Positions 31,144-40,282 of a stretch of DNA of 64,000 nucleotides are shown piece by piece. Positions within the stretch are counted from its first letter, which is position 1, and each line of letters begins with the position of its first letter. Source of the stretch: Hydractinia symbiolongicarpus (lineage: Eukaryota; Cnidaria; Hydrozoa; Anthoathecata; Hydractiniidae); NCBI RefSeq assembly GCF_029227915.1, contig NC_079887.1, positions 17,049,650 to 17,113,649 of the forward strand, in the 5' to 3' direction. The position numbers and the translations under genes were made by a program. The notes beneath the pieces were generated by a model. The model made no database searches, was not told the origin of the DNA, and saw nothing but the letters and a program-made list of their open reading frames with translations.

Positions 31144-31978
31144 ATGGCTGATAATCCAGTATTTGATCATGAGGATGATATCAGTAGGGATGATAAGGGT
31201 GATAAAGAAGATACTCAATCGACGCAGCAACTCCCTGGAACGGGGACTTCCAGTATATGAACCAGATCTTGTGGAGGAGGAGGAGGATAAGGGTTGTGGG
31301 AAGGATGATAAACCAGCGTACCATCAACAACTTCCTGGAACGCCGGGGACTTCAACGTCAGGAAAACAACGGCAAGGAGGTGCACTTGATTGAATGATGA
31401 AAAATAAACTAAAAAAAGAGGTAAGTGTTTTTTACATACATCTTAATAATAATTGGAACCTGGGACCTCTGGATGAAACCCGGATATATTTTAATGTGAC
31501 AAATGGTAACTTCCAGCTTGAAGGGGAACAGCTTTTTTTTAAAATATAAGGTTTACAAAAGAGCATGGGACCGGGTTCCTAGCATTAAGTACATTAAAAA
31601 ATAATGGCCTTACGGCTCAAGGTGTTCGAGATATGGGCTTTACCAACTATGTCGCTACGCCCAACAAAATGCAAGCGGTCCGGAACCTCGCGCTAGAGGT
31701 TGATTATATGGTTAATAATGAGGATCCGGGCGAGATCATTCAGATGAAAACTATAGATAATATCAGGAGGGCTGTACATGATGCAGAAACCCTTACAGAA
31801 GAGACTTCATTCTCCAAATTCACATAACACGAATTAATTGACCTTGAACTTCAAACCTATCAGGGTAATATTAAAGGACTAACAAGTAAGATAATTTCGT
31901 ATGACAGCGAGATTAATAATGCAGAAGACAGTCTGAAACAGCTCAAGGATCAGGAAGATGGGGCATATGATGCGCAGG
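31144..31978 (+). pseudogene. V: acidic N terminus and coiled coil, C terminus deleted (E2)
   Basis: Starts ATGGCTGATAATCC (MADNPVFDHEDDISRDDKG) after CTAATAAATG. It keeps QQLPGTPGTS repeats, the conserved MGFTNYVATPNKMQAVRN segment (31633) and the coiled coil (ISYDSEINNAEDSLKQL). The C-terminal membrane part of V and the tail of Y are both missing: V runs straight into the Y body at about 31965-31980, so one deletion removed both ends of the convergent pair. Multiple frame breaks between 31390 and 31630. Confidence 0.6.
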
Positions 31979-32812
31979 TTCATGTATGAGGGTAGCATGT
32001 ATACGCTGGGCATGACCGCAATGTTTGCTGGAGTTCTGGCATACTGCGACACCTTTTGAAATTCTGTAATGTCATGCCCTACATTCTCTTGGCGCTGTAC
32101 CATGGCCTCGAACTTTTGTAACAAAATTTGCCTTGCTGTATAGTTGTCTGCACCGGAAGGATGCTTTGGCCCCTTCTTGAGACCCTAGCACGTAAACCCG
32201 GATACTCTCAGATAGCTTGGTTAGACCCTCCGACGTTAGGCCTTGGCTTGTGGGGATGATGAATTTGGCCCAGTCACCGTTAACTTGTGGCCAACATCTC
32301 CCGTTTGTCAGGGAGGACATGACAGCTTTGAATTTGTAGAGGCCATTAGCGTCCGCGCCATACTCGCGACATACTTGGGCGTATCCCAATGTGGAATAGG
32401 GATTTTTGTACTGAGAAAACCCATCATTGTAAGGCATGGGTACCTTCATTCTTGCCAGAATACGACGCATGTGGTAGTACACGTGAAATTTAAAGATCGA
32501 GTTGACAAGGGGTACAGAACCTGTCAGATGTTTGGAAGAGATGCCTAATGCTGTAGTTGCGCAATGGGTGGCGAAATTCACCTTGATATTCCAGTAGTCT
32601 AACGCCTGTCCTGCCCAACCCACTCTAACAGGGTCATTTAGCAGATTGGTGGGAACAGAGATGGCATACTTGCTGAACTCAGGAAAGGCTACCTCAATAT
32701 GCGAGTCTGTACTGACGTACAGGCCCTGGTGCTCCAAATTTGTAATACTAAGTGCCCATCCTCCTCTGTTACTTTTGTACTTTGCCTTAGGGTTATACGA
32801 ATATATGTTCAT
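31972..32812 (-). pseudogene. Y: putative structural protein, C-terminal tail deleted (E2)
   Basis: Starts MNIYSYNPKAKYKSNRGGW. A long open part carries FPEFSKYAISVPTNLLNDPV, WNIKVNFATHCATTALGIS, the HVYYHMRRILARMKVP motif and LTSEGLTKLSESIRVYV. A frameshift near 32140 is followed by MLQKFEAMVQRQENV. The His-Thr-Pro tail found in E1 and E3 is lost by the deletion into V. The N terminus shows that E1 lacks a short stretch after VFPEF. Confidence 0.65.
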
Positions 32813-32832
32813 CTTTCTTAAAACAAAGGATG
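32810..32832. promoter_or_regulatory. Palindrome joining the Y and X start codons (E2)
   Basis: The Y start (complement of 32810-32812) and X start (32830-32832) are separated by 17 bp. Inverted arms are ATCTTT-like and AAAGGAT-like around CTTAAAAC. This is the same design as in E1, E3 and E4. Confidence 0.7.
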
Positions 32833-33501
32833 AAACAACTGTATATCAATGATATTGAGAAGCCTACTATATTTGAGGACTACCTGGGACAGGACACGAG
32901 AATTGCATTGAAATCCATCAGTATTAGACCTGCGTGGCTTAACCTGTATAGTAATAACGACTTCGCTATTCGTAAGGTGGGGCCTGATCAGAGGGTGACT
33001 CGGATCCAGATTAACAACGGTTTGTACAGAATAGAGGATATGGCGACTATTGTCAACAGCCAGGCGGAAGACAAGATTAACCTTTTTGTCTTGAAAAATG
33101 GACTCTGTAGGCTCCGTGTCAGCGATGGCTATACGGTGGTGATTAACGGACCCCTACAAGAGCTAATGGGCCTACCCTACGATCCCGCAAAAAAGTACTA
33201 CACGAGCGGTGACCACGATGCCTATTATAGGACCTATGTGTACCATAGGTTGAGACTCGTTTGTCCGCAGTTGGATGAGGACGACTGCCTGCTTGATGGC
33301 AAAAAGTCTAAAATTCTAGCCCTGCTTCCCACCAAGGAGCTAAACGCCTGGGGGGACATGCTGACCTGGAGTTTTGAAACCCCTGTTTACCTTTCACTGA
33401 AGGGTTCAACCGATCGTCTAGAGTTCATGTTAACAGACGTCTATCACCATGAGAAGAACGTCACGTTCACTGGCCTCACGATGCAAATCCTAATAGAATA
33501 A
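32830..33501 (+). CDS. X: 223-residue putative structural protein, open (E2)
   Basis: Open frame identical in length to E1 X and differing at few positions (for example MKQLYINDIEKPTIFEDYLG at the start). A beta-rich C terminus and no known domain. The stop TAA is embedded in AATAAATG, which begins W. E1 and E2 both keep X open while neighbouring genes have decayed, and E3 and E4 copies are broken. A capsid-associated role is inferred only from location beside Y, W, V and MCP. Confidence 0.78.
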   Translation: MKQLYINDIEKPTIFEDYLGQDTRIALKSISIRPAWLNLYSNNDFAIRKVGPDQRVTRIQINNGLYRIEDMATIVNSQAEDKINLFVLKNGLCRLRVSDGYTVVINGPLQELMGLPYDPAKKYYTSGDHDAYYRTYVYHRLRLVCPQLDEDDCLLDGKKSKILALLPTKELNAWGDMLTWSFETPVYLSLKGSTDRLEFMLTDVYHHEKNVTFTGLTMQILIE

Positions 33502-34055
33502 ATGAGCGATATAGCTAGGGTGTACCCAAATTTGCCGAGTGCACCTGCGCAAAGCGCCGATATGCAGGATGAAGGACAGGTCCTTAGGCTTAAAAAGAAA
33601 TAGAGCAATATCTAGGGGATGAGATTAAGGAGCGGAACAGACTCGCGAAAAGATTCAAAATGCATAACACGTGGGTACGATTCTGTCATCATGGTTTGCT
33701 TGGCATAGGCGTTATCACGTCGGGGCTTGGAATAGGGGCCATTGCCTGGGGTATGGGAGTTTCTTCAAAAAAGCTCCGTGTCAAATCCAAGAAACATGGA
33801 TGTATAAGGTTACTCGCAGAAGCGAAATTGAACTCTATTGTTGATCTCATCTCAAAGGCAATGGAGAATGGTGTAATCAGTTACTATGAGTACAGCCTGA
33901 TCTCTCGAGAGAAGGAAAAGTATATGCTATTGAAGGAACAGATACGGCAGCGGTTTAATAGGATCGTGAATAGCATCAACGAACAAGAGCGTGCCCATCT
34001 CGTTGTGAAAGGCCGAGAGAAGGGAAGGCAAGAGGGAAAAGATGAAATTTTATAA
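33502..34055 (+). pseudogene. W: membrane/coiled-coil protein (E2)
   Basis: Starts MSDIARVYPNLPSAPAQSAD. A deletion of about 7 bp near 33590, relative to E1, shifts the frame. From 33660 the frame is open: a Gly-rich hydrophobic segment (LGIGVITSGLGIGAIAWGMG), KKLRVKSKKHGCIRLLAEAK, LNSIVDLISKAMENGVISYY and a coiled coil ending KGREKGRQEGKDEIL. I associate the same architecture with proteins in cnidarian genomes; function unknown. It converges on Z across a hairpin. Confidence 0.65.
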
Positions 34056-34122
34056 AAACTACAAACTGTACAGTATGCAAGGACTATGTAGACACACCTC
34101 CTGTTTACAGCCCTTAATTTAG

Positions 34123-34157
34123 TATATTTTATAGGTCTTGCATGGCCTATAAAATAT
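34123..34157. terminator. Hairpin between convergent W and Z (E2)
   Basis: Arms TATATTTTATAGG and GCCTATAAAATATA around TCTTGCATG. The homologous structure lies at 36048-36085 in E3 at the same gene junction. It is likely a bidirectional 3'-end element. Confidence 0.6.
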
Positions 34158-34165
34158 ATGTTTTT

Positions 34166-34735
34166 TTAATCCTCGCCCGGCAACCATTCTTTCTTATACC
34201 GGCATTCTGTGATGTTTACCTGAGAGTAGTAGTTTTTACCTTGCACATACACTGATGAAATAGCTAGGATGGCACTGGCTTGGCCGGACTCATCATAGGG
34301 TACTGGCATACCGTAGAATTTAGTGGTACTTGCGTCCTTGTAGTATTTGAGTTTAGCGTTCACATAACGGTCTTTTTTCACAGGCTCTGTCGTCAATTGC
34401 TCAGATATCAACTCTTCAATTTTGGACCAGATTTGGTGATACTTCTCAAACCAATCGGGATACTCTTCGAAATCAAGACTCATTGCTGGTACCGCATTGG
34501 CGTTGTACCGGGTGACTCCATGCGGGGACCAGATTTTAGGTGTTTTTACCCCGATGGCTACCACTAATTCCCGTGTATGGTATTCTACTATATACCGTTG
34601 ATCGTTACCACCATTAGCAGGAATGGGATCCGACACTGTCAGGTAGTCCGCGTTGATATCGTTTATATCTGTAAATGTAGTAGCAAACGAGTAGAATAAT
34701 TTAGGCTTGACAAGCTCATTTTCAAATTGCAGCAT
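34166..34735 (-). CDS. Z: 189-residue protein, possibly an OB-fold DNA-binding protein, open (E2)
   Basis: Open frame starting MLQFENELVKPKLFYSFATT after AATAAACAAGATG. It has TFTDINDINADYLTVSDPI, IWSKIEELISEQL and a C-terminal AILAISSVYVQGKNYYSQVN-like strand pair. The ending layout (a strand with I..VYVQGK..) resembles the ssDNA-binding protein type found in large DNA viruses, but this is a weak visual match. It lies near the end of the element opposite PolB. The E3 copy is fused to TM65 and split by E2; a diverged E4 copy keeps the NAKLKYY/INPKLKEW region. Alternative: structural protein. Confidence 0.6.
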   Translation of the reverse strand: MLQFENELVKPKLFYSFATTFTDINDINADYLTVSDPIPANGGNDQRYIVEYHTRELVVAIGVKTPKIWSPHGVTRYNANAVPAMSLDFEEYPDWFEKYHQIWSKIEELISEQLTTEPVKKDRYVNAKLKYYKDASTTKFYGMPVPYDESGQASAILAISSVYVQGKNYYSQVNITECRYKKEWLPGED

Positions 34736-34923
34736 CTTGTTTATTGTATATTTCTAACGACTTCAGAGAATTGCATGTCATTGTACATGCGCAGCCGCCC
34801 CCATTATACGTTATATATTCATGATGACAGTACCAACACAACATTTCACCGCTTACCACAAACCTACGTCCGCAGGTGCACCTGTCGTTCGAGTACCCTT
34901 TCACAGTCGTTACAATGCTCCAT
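34722..34923 (-). pseudogene. Small Cys-rich protein (E2)
   Basis: The visible frame (34904-34722) has RCTCGRRF and EMLCWYCHHEY and CACTMTC clusters; an upstream MEHCNDCE in another frame (ATG at about 34923) probably supplies the true start. Three Cys pairs suggest zinc binding. Not seen in E3, where TM65 and Z are fused. Confidence 0.4.
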
Positions 34924-35107
34924 TTACTCTATAGTCTTCAAGACGATCATCTAGGGCTTGAATCTTCCGTTCATTCTCCTTCTCCCTCTCCGATTCTTGT
35001 ACTAATGCCATGGCCATGAGGGGTAGGGAGATGCCGATACCAGCCATAAAGGTCATCAATGTTGCAGTTCCGAAGATTTCGAATTTTGATTGACAGTTGA
35101 CGCACAT
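34910..35107 (-). CDS. TM65: 65-residue membrane protein (E2)
   Basis: Starts MCVNCQSKFEIFGTATLMTF after TACTAATAAATG; CxxC near the N terminus, one transmembrane segment (FMAGIGISLPLMAMAL) and a charged helix (VQESEREKENERKIQ). Open. The E3 copy (19933) is fused to Z. Preceded by a small hairpin (35117-35141, arms ATCTTACAAC and GTTGTAAGAT). Confidence 0.55.
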   Translation of the reverse strand: MCVNCQSKFEIFGTATLMTFMAGIGISLPLMAMALVQESEREKENERKIQALDDRLEDYRVNGAL

Positions 35108-35121
35108 TTATTAGTATTATC

Positions 35122-35535
35122 TTACAACCATGTTGTAAGATGACTTATTTCACATGTTGTCGCGCATGTCTCGTTACACATATTTGAGCACCGTGGGATC
35201 ATTTTCAATGGCCTAGATTGCATGTCTTGCGTTTTGAACCGATCCGGCACATATTCGAGCATAAGGGGATCCTTTTCAACAGCTTTGTTGCACATATCCT
35301 GCGTCCTGAGCCGGTCCAGTATATACCTCAGCATAAAGGGATATTTTTCAACAGCCCTGTTACACATGTCTTGCGCCCTGAATCGATCCGGCACATACTT
35401 GAATAGATGTGGATGTTTTTCAACAACTTTGTTACACTTGTCCTGCGTCTTGAACTTGTTGGGGACATGATCGAGCACCCAGGGTTGCTTTTCAACAGCC
35501 TTATTGCACATGTCTTGCGTTTTGAAACAACCCAT
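35122..35535 (-). CDS. Tandem 24-residue repeat protein, DUF4116-like (E2)
   Basis: Four to five repeats of the unit FKTQDMCNKAVEK-PxxLxYVPDR, period 24 residues, start at 35535 with TATAATAAATG. The unit resembles the DUF4116-type repeats I know from large DNA viruses and various invertebrate genomes; the helical repeat probably binds other proteins. The last unit loses the pattern (frame drift near 35200). It is the outermost gene of E2 next to the right terminal repeat and is absent from E3, which starts with TM65. Function unknown. Confidence 0.65.
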   Translation of the reverse strand: MGCFKTQDMCNKAVEKQPWVLDHVPNKFKTQDKCNKVVEKHPHLFKYVPDRFRAQDMCNRAVEKYPFMLRYILDRLRTQDMCNKAVEKDPLMLEYVPDRFKTQDMQSRPLKMIPRCSNMCNETCATTCEISHLTTWL

Positions 35536-35575
35536 TTATTATAGTATTTCAACAAAGTCCGAAGATTGCTGAGAT

Positions 35576-35853
35576 TTACTGCGCATGCGTTGATTTTTAG
35601 GGAATTTCCCTACTCATTTTTTGCATGTTGAGGACTTACCTTTAATATGCGTAGAGTTTAAAGAATTGTGCTAGAAATTTAGGACTCCTATTTGTATGAT
35701 TTTTGATGACGTCACTTCATTGCACTGATTATTAGGGATATATCCCTGAATTCCTTAGCTCAACATGGTATGGTGCTGGATGGTACTGGATTTGTTGTGA
35801 CGTCACTGTGTGCGCGCACGCAACTGTGCCAGAAGGAACATTTTATATTTTCT
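35576..35853. repeat. Right terminal inverted repeat of E2
   Basis: Complement of the left repeat. Contains TGCGCATGCG at its inner end and two perfect TGACGTCA palindromes (35707-35714, 35798-35805). Ends ATTTTCT before the ACTAC duplication. Confidence 0.9.
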
Positions 35854-35858
35854 ACTAC
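35854..35858. repeat. Right target-site duplication of E2 (ACTAC)
   Basis: Second copy of the 5-bp duplication; the E3 Z reading frame resumes immediately after it with AAGGATACA. Confidence 0.85.
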
Positions 35859-36041
35859 AAGGATACAATCACGATTAAATTCCATGGCATGACGGTACCC
35901 TACGATGAACTCTGCCAAGTCAGTGCTATCCTAGCTATTTCATCTCTGTATATGCAAGACAAAAACTACTACCCTCAACTACATGTTGTGGAATGTCGAT
36001 ATATTGACTTCAAAAAAGAATGGTTGCTGAGTGAGGATTAA
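35859..36041 (+). pseudogene. Z, 3' part after the E2 insertion (E3)
   Basis: Continues the Z frame in phase: KDTITIKFHGM matches KDASTTKFYGM of E2 Z, then SAILAISSLYMQDKNYYPQL and the end KKEWLLSED. Together with 19933-20464 it forms one gene split by E2. Confidence 0.85.
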
Positions 36042-36047
36042 AAAACC

Positions 36048-36085
36048 ATATATTTTGTAGGTCTTGTGTGGCCTATAAAATATAT
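36048..36085. terminator. Hairpin between convergent Z and W (E3)
   Basis: Arms ATATATTTTGTAGG and GCCTATAAAATATAT, homologous to the E2 hairpin at 34123-34157, extended by a TA repeat. Confidence 0.6.
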
Positions 36086-36132
36086 ATATATATAATTAAG
36101 GGCTGCAAATACTGTACAGACTGAAGTTTTTT

Positions 36133-36745
36133 TTAAATCTCACCTTTTCCCTCTTGTCTTCCCTTAGCAACTAGCTGAGGACGCTCTTGTGCATTGATGC
36201 TGTCTACAATACGGTTAAAACGTTGCCTCATCTGTTCCTTCAATAGCATATATTTTTGCTTCTCCTGTCTGATCAGACGATACTCGTATTCGTCAATCAC
36301 CCCATGTTCTACAGCCTTCAAGATGAGATCGACAATGGAATTCAATTTACTTTCCGCGAGTAGCCTAATACCCTCATGTTTTTTACTCTTAACCCCAAGC
36401 CTTTTTGAAGCGTTTCTAAGACCGGCCTGCGCTATACCTACAGCTATTGTGATACCGGCCATGGCAATACAGAGAGGAGCCCCCAAATCTGTGACTAACG
36501 CCCCGATCCCAAAGAACCGAGGTAATGATGCTAATACTCAGCAGCCCATTATCACAGAAGCGTACCTACGTGCCGTGCATTTTAAACTTCTTGGCAAGCC
36601 TGTCCCGCTCCTTTATCTCATCTCACAGATACTGTTCCATTTCTTCAATTTTTTGGAGTCTGTAGACCTGACTTTCCTCCGGCATGTCGGGGCTTTGTGC
36701 AGGTGCACTTGGCAGATTCGGATAAAACTTAGTCACATCATTCAT
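36133..36745 (-). pseudogene. W: membrane/coiled-coil protein (E3)
   Basis: Starts at 36745 (AATGAATGATG context; MNDVTKFYPNLPSAPAQSPD). Stops near 36625 and 36597 interrupt the EIEQYL helix; from 36486 the frame is open with AGITIAVGIAQAGLRNASK, KSKKHEGIRLLAESKLNSIV and the coiled coil ending AKGRQEGKGEI. Same order W-X-(palindrome)-Y as in E1. Confidence 0.62.
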
Positions 36746-37380
36746 TTATTCTATCAGTAAAAACATAAGGATGCCAATAAAAGAAACATTTTTGTCATGA
36801 TGATATTCGTCTGTAAGCATGAACTCGAGACTGTCGAACCCTTCAAAGGAAGCTAGATCAGAGTGTCAAAACTCCAGGTCAGCGTTTAGCTCCTTGGTGG
36901 GAAGCAAGGCCAGAATTTTTGACTTTTTTCATCCAGCAGGCAGTCGTCTTCATGCAACTGAGAGCAAACGAGTCTCAATCTTTGGTAAACTTCGGTCCTG
37001 TAGAATGCATCATAGTCACCGCTCGTGTAGTACGTTTTCGCGGGATCGTATGGTAGTCAAAAGCTCTTGCAATGGTCTTTTAATAACCACTGTGTTCCCG
37101 TCACTGACCCGTCACTGACACGGAGCATGCCGAGTCCATTCTCTGCCTGACTGTTGACGATGGTCGCCAGATCCTCTATCTTGTACAGACCGTTCATAAT
37201 GGCGATCCGCGTCACCCTCTGATCAGGCCCTGCCTTACGGATTGTAAAGTCGTTGCTACTATAAATGTTCAGCCATGTAGGTCGAATACTGATGGATTTA
37301 AGAGCTATCCTCGTATCCTGTCTCAGGTAGTCTTTAAATATCGTAGGTTTGTCAATGTTTGTGATATACAGTTGCTTCAT
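36746..37380 (-). pseudogene. X: putative structural protein, broken (E3)
   Basis: Starts MKQLYITNIDKPTIFKDYL at 37380. Several small deletions, for example between the AENGL and LRVSDG segments near 37140 and near 36880, with frameshifts near 37060 and 36930. About 210 of the 223 residues are identifiable in pieces. Confidence 0.65.
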
Positions 37381-37401
37381 CCTTTCTTTTAAGAAAAGAT
37401 G
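37378..37401. promoter_or_regulatory. Palindrome joining the X and Y start codons (E3)
   Basis: Arms CATCCTTTCTTTT and AAGAAAAGATG with 18 bp between start codons. Homologous to 854-877, 32810-32832 and 51607-51631. Confidence 0.7.
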
Positions 37402-38599
37402 AAGCAACTGTATTCATACAACCCCAAGGCAAAGTACAAATCCAACAGGGGAGAATGGCCACCTGGTATTACAAACCTTGAGCGTCTGGATATGTACGTG
37501 TCTACAGAATCACACATTTCTGTGGTATTCCCCGAGTTTACCAAATATGTCATAAAAGTCCCTACAAATCTGCTAAATGACCCTGTCAGAGTAGGATGGA
37601 CAGGACAAACGTTGGACTATTGGAATATCCAGGTAAATTTTGCCACCCATTGCCCAACCACTGCCTTGGGCATCTCCGCTAGACATCTGACAGGGTCAGT
37701 ACCCCTTGTCAACTCAATCTTCAAATTTCACGTCTATTACCACATGCGCCGCATCCTTAACAGCATGAAAGTACCCATGCCGTATGACGATGGTTTACCC
37801 AATACAAAAATCCCTACTCAACCTCTGGCTACTCACAGGTTGTCGCGAATACGGTGCAGATCCCAATAGTCTATACAAATTCAAAGCAGTCATGTCGTCA
37901 CTCACCAACAGCTGTTGGTGGCCACAAGTTGATGGTTACTATGCAAAGTTCATTATCCCCACAAGTCAGGGTCTGACGTCGGAAGGTCTGACAAAAATGA
38001 GTGAAAGTATCCGGGTTTACGTGGTCTTTTGCTGGGGTCGCAGGCAGGAGCCAAGGCATCTTCAATCGGGGCTGGGGCTGACAACTACACAGCAAGGCAA
38101 ATTCTGTTACAAAGATTTGAAGCCATGGTGAGGAGGGAAGAGAATGTAGGGCATGACATCACGGAATTTCAGAACGGGTTTTGATATTTGCCAGGACCCA
38201 AGCGTGTACATGCTGCCTTCTGATATGAACCTGCGTATTAGTAGGATTGAGGGGTATAAGAACAACATCCTCATAGCACCTGCCAACGCAAGCGTCGGGG
38301 TTCAGGTTGACGTGAATAATAAGCCTATTGTGAAGCATACAGAGAGGGCTATCAAACCACCCCCTAGGCATACCGAGCACACCATCAGACATGTGGTAAC
38401 TATCAAATCACCACCTAAGCATACTATTAAACCACCTCTTATACCTCCTATACATACTATACCTCGTATACAGGCTATACAGGCTATACCACCTACACCC
38501 CCTAAGCCTACTACACCTCCTAAGCATGTCACGCCTTTTATACATACTCCTGAACAACCTCTACAGGGGGACCGACATGAGGATACCAAGACCGTATGA
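37399..38599 (+). pseudogene. Y: putative structural protein with His-Thr-Pro tail (E3)
   Basis: Open from 37399 to about 37830 (MKQLYSYNPKAKYKSNRGEW, FPEFTKYVIKVPTNLLNDPV, HVYYHMRRILNSMKVP); frameshifts near 37800, 38020 and 38190; then an open tail from 38212 with YMLPSDMNLRISRIEGYKNN, followed by KPPPRHTEHTIRH and repeated PPKHT, PPIHT units to 38599. The tail repeats differ in number from E1, as expected for repeat slippage. Converges on V. Confidence 0.65.
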
Positions 38600-38650
38600 T
38601 CACGACGGGGGTAGGGCTTATCATTGCGTACATATGGCTCAAATAGTAGA

Positions 38651-39705
38651 TCATGATTTTTTCATCCCTCCAGCGTACACCACGACAAACCCAACGGCAG
38701 CAGCGATTGCCATGTACAAGTGCCTGGCCGCATACTCCACGATGGTTGCCGCTACCATCAGAAAGAATGAGACAACCGTACCAATAATACCAGGTAGGAC
38801 AGCACCTGCTTTGCCTGCTAGGTATTTGAGGAATTTCCACAATCTTTCAAGTTGCTTCTCTACAAACACTTTTCCTGCACCTGCAGCGGCACTTTCTCCT
38901 GCACCCGCTGCGGCACTTCCTCCCGTAACGGAAAGCACGATAGTTCTTATCAGTAGACCAACACAAGAGACGATGCTGGCTATAGTTATACCCTGCTCCC
39001 TGAAGAGGATTTTAAGCTTCTTGAGCAGGGATGTATTATCTTCGGCGATTTTCAAAAACGTATCCTTGATGTGTCTCAGCTGGGGGCAATGTCGGATGAT
39101 AGTATTCCATGTTTTTCCTTTATGGACCTTTTTTTCCCTCTAATTTTTAATTTTCTCCCTGACCTTCGCTATATTCCTGTCCAGGCTAGCTCGTTGTTCC
39201 TCGTCCTTCCCAGTCTTCTCCTCCTCGAGTTCTTTCACCTTCCCCTCCGCCTTATTAATCTCGCTTTCGTAAAGAAGTATCTTGTTTTCCAAGCTTTTCA
39301 AGTTGCCCTTTAATGTCTAAAGTTCTAGGTCAAGCCCCCTTCTTTCACGTTCGGTGATGCCTTCATCGGTCCCCCTAAGCTCAGTTTAATGTAAAAGGGT
39401 ATATGCATCATTCAGAGCATCTTCAATCTGTATGATAACATCCATCTTAATATATTCACCCTTTCCTCTCCTTCTCTTCATCTTTCTTCACAATGGCATC
39501 AATCTCTAACGCAACTTTCTGGGCCATTTCTTTACCACCTTTGTTGGGTGTTTGATAGTCATCAAAACCAATAGCCTTCATACGCGTACTACCTAACAAC
39601 TTCTGGAGCTGTCCAACAGTTTTTAATGTACCATTTTGATTAGTAATCACTTTCTGAGGTAAGATTTCTTTCCCTATCATAATTTTTTAACGATAAGTTT
39701 GTTCT
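38651..39705 (-). pseudogene. V: coiled-coil membrane protein, N terminus deleted (E3)
   Basis: The C-terminal 134 codons (39055-38651) are open: EDNTSLLKKLKILFREQGIT, helix IASIVSCVGLLIRTIVLSVT, Ala/Gly repeats GGSAAAGAGESAAAGAG, and a second helix GTVVSFFLMVAATIVEYAAR ... VGFVVVYAGG. Upstream pieces give the coiled coil and the ITNQNGTLKTVGQLQKLLGS and YQTPNKGGKEMAQKVAL segments. A deletion near 39710-39735 removed the N terminus and joined V to the middle of MCP. This copy best shows the two transmembrane helices. Confidence 0.6.
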
Positions 39706-39734
39706 CCTCCTCCATTCTAAACCTGTCATAGCCC

Positions 39735-40279
39735 GGTATGCAAGATTAGCGCTACCCTACAAAAGAATACTCAGGAGCAAGGTAGTAACCATAAAAAAAC
39801 AGGACACGAGTTATGACCTTCAAATAGACACCCCTGCGAAGACTTTGAAAAGCGTCTTGCTATTCTTTACAGACCCTGCAAAAGTGAAGGCCTATTCGGG
39901 CATTAGCGAGGTCTTTTACAACCCCAAGATTGAGAAGATCAGCGTCACGGTGGAAGGTGAGCCGAATGAGCTCTATTCACACGCCATGCTCCCCAAAGAC
40001 CATTTGGAGCAGATCGTCAACATTTTCGGTAGTCACGACTCTAACGTGATCATTGGCCAGTTCTTCAATGAACGGTACGCCCTATTTATTGATTTCCGAG
40101 CCTCTCCTGATGATACTCTTCACGGTTCCGGAAGGCCTCTAAAACGTCTAAGTGATAGGATAACGTTGCACATGACAAAAAAAGCCGACGGCACCGGGGA
40201 TTTGAGATGCTACGTCTATTTGATGATGGACTCGCAGCTGAACATCCTAGACGGGCGTTATCATAGTGTTGAGTACTAA
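39735..40279 (+). pseudogene. Major capsid protein, 5'-truncated (E3)
   Basis: Begins inside MCP at ARLALPYKRILRSKVV; open from 39845 with FYNPKIEKISVTVEGEPNEL, the FFNERYALFIDFRASPDD segment and the end LNILDGRYHSVEY. A frameshift near 39820. The first half was lost in the same deletion that truncates V. Confidence 0.75.
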
Positions 40280-40282
40280 TAA

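Larger units (their letters stand above)
20465..35853. mobile_element. E2: full-length Polinton/Maverick-type element nested in E3
   Basis: 15,389 bp bounded by near-identical inverted repeats (293 and 278 bp) beginning AGAGAATGTAAAATGTTCC and ending in CT, flanked by ACTAC duplications. It lies inside the E3 Z gene; the Z reading frame continues in phase across the removed insertion. Gene order from the left: PolB, TM2, TM1, zinc ribbon, ATPase, Bro1, Bro2 (plus strand), INT, TMp, MCP (minus), V (plus), Y (minus), X, W (plus), Z, Cys-rich, TM65, repeat protein (minus). X, TMp and Z are open; the others have indels. Confidence 0.93.
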
